Of a DNA stretch of 64,000 nucleotides, positions 58,558-64,000 are shown one piece after another. The position numbers and the translations under genes were made by a program. Under the pieces are notes generated by a model that saw only the letters and a program-made list of their open reading frames with translations, made no database searches and was not told where the DNA came from. The stretch's first letter is position 1, and the number at the start of each line of letters is the position of its first letter. The DNA comes from Parietaria judaica (taxonomy: Eukaryota; Streptophyta; Magnoliopsida; Rosales; Urticaceae), in the NCBI GenBank assembly GCA_954871525.1, contig OX940861.1, forward strand, positions 38,887,201-38,951,200, written 5' to 3'.

Positions 58558-61500
58558 TAGAGCTGCACATAAACGTCGCCAGCCCCTGACTACGACGCGT
58601 CGCGACCATTTGTGGGAAATCGCGACGATCGCGACGTTGGCCCGAAAATCGCGAACGATCGCGACGTGGAGCTGTGGTCGCGACGTGTGGAGGCTTGATC
58701 CGCGCACTCGATCGGACGGCCAAGAGGAAGCCACGTCATCGATCCGTTGGGTGTGAGAGATTTGTGTTATTTTTTGGCGTAAATCCCTATTTTTTACCCG
58801 AATCTAAAAAAAAATTCACCTACCACGATAATTATTCACCCACCCCACTCTCTACTCAAACCCTATAAATACCACCCCTTCCTCCCTCATTTCCTCACAC
58901 CAATCTTCAATCTCTCTCTCAAATTCTCTCAATTCTCTAAGTTTTTTCCCTCTATAGTTCTAAAGTTCTCAAGTTCTCTCATTATGTCTCGAAGAAGCGG
59001 TAATTCCAGGGGTCGAAAGACGGCTTGGAATTTGCAACCTCAATTTCAAATTGGGGATCAATCGCAACCTACGCCCGACGACTACATTCCCGTTATGCTA
59101 CCCCAATAAATATTTCATTCCCCACAAAATCCAAATTACCCCGATGATACAGTTCGTTCTCGGGCGGTGGGCATGCACAACACCAATCCCGATCTTGTGC
59201 CCCGAGAAATGGTCGACGCGGTACATCAAGCTAGGGCGACGGGAAACAACGATCCGTTTTTCAACCTTATGTTTCAACAACAAGCCGACGACGCCGACGA
59301 CGCCGACGACGAAACGCAACGTCCCGATGAAGCCGAGGACGACTTTCCGACGCCGCCCTCGGTCCGTGGTTCAAATGTTGCCTCGTACCACCGCGGTTCT
59401 CCTCTACCTTCCAATCAAGATAGCGGTGAAGCCTCCATTGCCCATCCTCTATGTGTTCGACGTCCTTCAACCGGGTAATAACCTTTAGTCATTTCTCTAT
59501 GTATAGCTATAAGTCATTTTTCTATTTTATTAATTATTAATATTTAATAATTAATAAGTTAGTAATTAGTAATAAATAATAATTAATAATCAATAATTAA
59601 TAATTAATAATCAATAATTAATTAAATTAATCGCTAAATATTAAATTGTAAGTGTTGTTGTCACGTCACTTGAAAGTCTTAGTATGCTCTATGGTTGCGG
59701 TTCCGACTGATCTTCCACATCAGAAACGAATTTCTTGAGATTTTTTGTTAGTTAATAATCATTTAATCATATTAGTTTAATTTTTTTAATTAGCTAATAC
59801 TAATTTTTTTAATTAAACTTTAAATAGTTACTTAAATAAGTTAAAAAAATTAAAAAAAAATGTAATTTGTATGTGTGGTGATAATTATAAAGTTCTCATT
59901 GGATTATGGTGTCTTAGAAAGATTGGTTTTTAAATAAGGTTTGCTTTGCAATCTCCTTCAAACTAGCCTGGGAACCTTGGGGAGTTCTGTCTAGAAAAGC
60001 TTGGGCCTAAAGCGAGATCATAGCATCCTTTCCAGTTGATCTGGCCGTGGAACCTCGGGGAGTTCCGTCCAAAAGAGCTTGATAATTATTTCCACACATA
60101 GAAAATACCATTTTTATTTTCGTTAACTTTTTTATTTAACTATATGAAATTTAATTAAATAAATATGATTAATACTAAACTCTTGTAATATTCCTTTTGT
60201 TTTAATAGAGCAAATCATTCGGGCTTGGCGTGGGGAAGACCAAACACTGCCCCCGTGTGGAACTTTTTTCATGAAGATCGACGGGTGGAGGATGGCCAAC
60301 GTATTAAACTCGCCATGTGCAAAAAGTGCGGGCACACTCTAGATGCGATGGGTGACCTGGGAACCGGCTACTTGAAACGACACGCAAGGGCATGCTTCCC
60401 AACCGGGGAGCTTGATGAGGTAAATACAGCACAGGTAAGTGTACTCACGACCCCAAATTTACGGAAATGGACACTCGAATGGTTACTGTCTACGGGCGCA
60501 CCGATGAGTTTGATGGAAAACTCTGCGCATACTTTATATATGCAAAGGATTAATCCGCGTTACTAGCAGTTTTCCCGTACGACGTATACTAGGGACATGG
60601 AACAAGCTTATGCTATGCAAAAAAACTATTTGGTCGAATTTTTTAAAATGTCTAGCATAATCGTTGCTTTCACGACCGACTTGAGGAGCGATCTGATGCT
60701 AAACGATTATTTGAGTCTGACCGCTCAATATGTAGACGAAGATTGGGAGCCGTGTCAAAAACTTTTAAACCTAGCACCATTCGAGTGTCGCCATACCGGC
60801 CAAAACATTTCTGATAAATTAATAGAACTATTAAGTGATTGGGGTTTACAAAATAGTGTTATTTATATTACCTTAGATAATGTCTCAAACAATAATGCCG
60901 CTATTACTATCTTGGAGGCTAGTTTGCCCGTTAGTCAATTTCGTAATATTTTACATCAACAGTGCGGTTGTCACATTATAAATTTAATTGCACGAACGGG
61001 CGAACGAGTAATTTCAAATCACGTAGAAAAAATATGCGGTATTGTTGATTGGATCCGGTATTCTCAAACCACCAATAGGTGGAGACGATTTTGTAAAGAT
61101 CACAATCATAAAGCTAACAGGTTCGGATTAGATAATAATACACGGTGGAACTCTACTTATCTAATGATTTCAGTTGTGTGTAAGCAGAGGCTACCGTTGG
61201 ACCACTTCCTCCACTTGGAACTCGAGCCGTCAGCGCGAATCTCGGAGGCGGAATGGACAACTGCAGAAAAATTCACCAAATTCCTCAAACCCTTTTATGT
61301 TGTTACTTTAAATTTTTCTAACAAAAAACGCCATTCTTTGAATCATGGTATTTCGGGTCTATTTGAAATTACTAACACTTTTACAGAATTCGAAAACTAC
61401 CCTATTATTGCTCCCCTGATTCAAGGAATGGTTGAAAAATTCAAAATTTATTGGGATCCACCCCGTTTTTCGTATTGCTTCGGTTCTATATTAGACCCTC

Positions 61501-62722
61501 GTATTATGTTTACTTTCGGTCCGATAATGTTAGCAATCGGGCTAAACATAGGGGTGGATTACACTGATTACATTAAGGTTGTTAATGAAGCTTTTTATGA
61601 ATTGTACAGGGAATACGACCGGCGGTTCCCACAGTTCAACGCCGAGGAGGAGCGGAGGACAGTGATGCAAAGCCCAACCAAGTCCGCAATAGCATTTAGC
61701 CGGAGACTCAAGCAACGAATTGATCGCGGTGAAGCAGCGGGATCTGGTACGGCACCGGCACGGACGGAAGACACGGACGGCGCACCAGAAGAAGTGAAAC
61801 TGTACTACGGCCTTCAGATCGACGACGAATCAGTTGAGTTCGATGCCATCAAGTGGTGGAAGAATGAACAGAATAGATTCCCGATATTGGCGAGAATGGC
61901 GAGGGATATACTGTCCATCCCCATTTCAAGCGTTGCTTCGGAGAGCGCATTCAGCACGGCTAAGAATATCATCGACGACCGGAGGTTGTCAATAACCAAC
62001 ACACACCTCGAGCAAGCCATGGTGTTGAACGATTGGATGTTCCGCAACCCCGTAATCGCCCAACGGTCTGAACCAACCAAGCTTGAGCTGATGACTCAAA
62101 AGTTTAACGATTGGTTCCCCGAGTGATGCAATGTAACGCCAATAATGATGTGCTCTTTCCTCTCTTGGTTTTTAGTCCCTAAGGAGGGTTTTACAAGAGA
62201 GATTTAGTGAGGCATCTTGTAATATTTACACTGAATATTTACAGCTTTCTTCCACCTTATTGTAATATTCACAATGAATAATACAACTCTTTTTTTAATA
62301 TCTCGTTTTGTCATATTTATTTATTTCTTATTAAATTTTTAAAAATTATTAATATGTTACACATGAATATTTATTAACATATCTTACAAATTAAAAATTA
62401 ACATATAAAGTATAAATAATAAATTATAACATACTTAAATATTAATTTTGAAATAAATAAAGTATAAATAATAATTTTAAATAATGTAACACTTAAATTC
62501 GGATAAAAACTAATAAAATTAAACATTGGAAACAAACATTGGAAACAAACATTGAACTTTTGCCGCAACCCTTTTTCTGGTCCACTGCCTCACTTCCTCG
62601 TTAAATCGCGACCAAGTCGCGATTCATCACGACTCCACACGCCACGACGCATCGGGACGTCTTGGCTCGCGATTTTGGCGACTTCGTCGCGACACGCCGC
62701 GACGTCGTGGTGTGCAGCTCTA
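58558..62722 (+). mobile_element. hAT transposon with complete ends and defective transposase
   Basis: Terminal inverted repeats TAGAGCTGCACA and TGTGCAGCTCTA are perfect over 12 bp. The 8-bp flanks CTCATGGG (58550-58557) and CTCATAGG (62723-62730) match at 7 of 8 positions. Both subterminal regions are packed with TCGCGA (about six copies on the left within 58590-58690, four on the right within 62600-62700). The element contains a two-exon transposase gene in the same orientation. Intact ends mean it could still be moved by a relative's transposase. Confidence 0.9.
58984..62126 (+). pseudogene. hAT transposase (BED finger, RNase H-like, C-terminal dimerisation), interrupted
   Basis: Exon 1 runs from ATG 58984 to 59474; the intron is GTAATA…TTTAATAG; exon 2 runs 60209-62126. 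In order: a basic N-terminus (MSRRSGNSRGR), an Asp-rich run (DDADDADD), a BED-type zinc finger (WNFFHEDRR…CKKCG…LKRHARAC, about 60250-60400), the transposase core with FTTDLRSD and LDNVSNN, and the hAT dimerisation domain (WWKNEQNRFPILARMARDIL…ASESAFSTA, about 61850-61960). Two in-frame stops break it: TAA at 59107 and TAG at 60564. Both look like single C-to-T changes of Gln codons. From 60597 on, 509 codons remain open. Transposases of this family cut and paste DNA using the terminal repeats. Confidence 0.88.
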
Positions 62723-62730
62723 CTCATAGG

Positions 62731-62836
62731 TAGCTAAAGTTACATAAATTCAAGTTTTCTAACTACTTTTAAAAAGGAAAAAAAAAAATTACATATACAA
62801 AATTTAAAAAATGTATTATTTTAGAACACTTCAAAA
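62731..62836. other. Flank of the hAT insertion
   Basis: Continues the TACATA-type repeats seen left of the hAT (58380-58545), confirming that the transposon split one earlier sequence. Confidence 0.5.
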
Positions 62837-63084
62837 CCATATTTTTTCACCTTTCATCGAATTCATCTCTTCGCAAACTTTTCAACAATAATTTTACGTG
62901 GATAAATTAAAATTATATAAATAGATATAGCAAAAATAGAAGGATAATACATACGGTATACCATATTTTTCACCTATCATCGAATTCATCTCTTCACAAA
63001 CTTTTCAACAATAATTTTATGTGGACAAATTAAAATTATATAAATAGATATACCAAAAATAGAAGGATAATACATACCGTATAG
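62837..63084. repeat. 124-bp tandem duplication
   Basis: Units at 62837-62960 and 62961-63084 share TCATCGAATTCATCTCTTC, CAAACTTTTCAACAATAATT and AGAAGGATAATACATAC, with only a few differences. The next hAT element is inserted exactly at the end of the second unit. Confidence 0.85.
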
Positions 63085-63726
63085 TAGGGGTGTGCATGGG
63101 TTGGATTGGGTCGACCCGAGGTAAAACATGAACCCGACCCAATTTTATTGGGTTTTGGAAAAGCAACCCAATCCGACCCAAAATTTTTGAAGGCCCAATC
63201 CAACCCAACCCGACAAACTCTGGGTTGGGTTGGATTGGGTTGGGTCATTGGCCTGAACTAAAATTAAAAAAATACATAAAAATATTTTACCAAATAACAC
63301 TGAAATTTAAACCGCCAATCAATAAACATAAATTTCATATTACTATTTTTAAACACCTAATTCAAAAATTAAACGTTATTATAGTCTTAAACATTAAATA
63401 ACACAAGTACGGAACATAGTCGTAAACTAAACTAGAAACGTGGTCGTAATCATAAACTAGAAACATAGTCATAGACATTAAATAATGACTAAACATAAAA
63501 ATGAGACTAACTACAAAAATATATTTGAAAAAGTTAACTAATTATTTGAAGAAAAAAACTTGATTGGGTCAATTGGGCCGGCCCAACCCAATGCATCTAG
63601 CCCAACCCCAACCCGACTATTTATTCGGGTTGAACCCAACCCAACCCGATAACTATTGGGTTAATTGGGTTGGGTTAGATTGGGTTGGGCTAAATTGTTG
63701 GGTTGGGTTTTTTTTGCACACCCCTA
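63085..63726. mobile_element. Non-autonomous hAT-type element
   Basis: Perfect 12-bp terminal inverted repeats, TAGGGGTGTGCA and TGCACACCCCTA. A perfect 8-bp duplication, CCGTATAG, flanks it (63077-63084 and 63727-63734). Ends are rich in GGGTTGGG and CCAACCC-type repeats. Co-linear with the older copy at 52600-53237. No coding capacity. Confidence 0.85.
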
Positions 63727-63734
63727 CCGTATAG

Positions 63735-64000
63735 AGATAGTGATAGGGAGGGAAAATGGAGGTAAACTTTATCCTTATAGATTGTCATGATGGACATTAT
63801 ATTTATTTAAAAAAAATAAGTAATAATAAGTAATTCACTAATTCACCCCAATTTTATCTCGTTACAAATAATCCCCCAAAAAAAGGAGAAACGAAAACAT
63901 TGAGAAATAACCACCGAAATCAACTCAATTCTATGAAATAGAAATACTATTCTTTTCACCGCCAAGTATTTAGAAGAAAAATAAAAGACGCGAATATTGA
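63735..64000. other. Window end, no gene recognised
   Basis: AT-rich sequence without an open frame of note. Confidence 0.5.

Noticed and set aside
59267..59470. Antisense frames in hAT exon 1
   Set aside because: Shadows of the Asp-rich transposase exon on the other strand.

Overview
The window is plant nuclear DNA, most likely from a eudicot. It is AT-rich, its genes have short exons with GT-AG introns, and they are separated by long stretches of transposon debris. Six host genes are well supported. No organellar block, rRNA, tRNA or CRISPR array was found.

Host genes in order: (1) 5236-7881 (+), an eight-exon gene for a 397-residue conserved plant protein of unknown function ending in a four-cysteine zinc ribbon. 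(2) 15237-15734 (-), an intronless RING-H2 E3 ubiquitin ligase with a TATA box and G-box upstream. (3) 27396-32186 (-), a six-exon CHX-type cation/H+ antiporter of 836 residues. (4) 34782-37609 (+), an eight-exon HD-domain nucleotide phosphohydrolase (HDDC2/YfbR type, 254 residues). (5) 46558-49872 (+), an eight-exon proline-rich extensin-like receptor kinase (PERK, 699 residues). (6) 54977-55423 (+), a small Cys-rich membrane-associated protein of 148 residues. All exon chains keep phase and reach a stop codon. The genes are functionally unrelated neighbours with separate promoters, not a pathway or cluster.

Mobile DNA dominates the rest. The clearest element is a 4.2-kb hAT transposon (58558-62722). 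It has 12-bp terminal inverted repeats, a near-perfect 8-bp target duplication, a BED finger and a hAT transposase interrupted by two nonsense codons. A 307-bp non-autonomous relative lies at 44645-44951 and shares its dense TCGCGA subterminal palindromes. At least six further hAT-type non-autonomous elements are delimited by 8-bp target duplications (1009-2262 with 1217-1874 nested in it, 19144-19726, 25613-26660, 51886-52503, 63085-63726). Three more have imperfect duplications (10153-10717, 38289-38760, 52600-53237). Two MULE-like elements with 9-bp duplications lie at 2394-4971 and 14450-14962. A decayed plant LINE occupies 39983-42810, an RNase H relic of another lies at 33146-33338, and several solo or partial LTRs are present.

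I found no convincing novel multi-gene system. The items most worth following are the hAT autonomous/non-autonomous pair with its TCGCGA code, the MULE with apparent exon fragments next to the zinc-ribbon gene promoter, the inverted-repeat element carrying a CG-rich minisatellite (11926-12240), and the duplicated exon-intron junction in the CHX gene. All coordinates and repeat matches were read by eye; no search was run.
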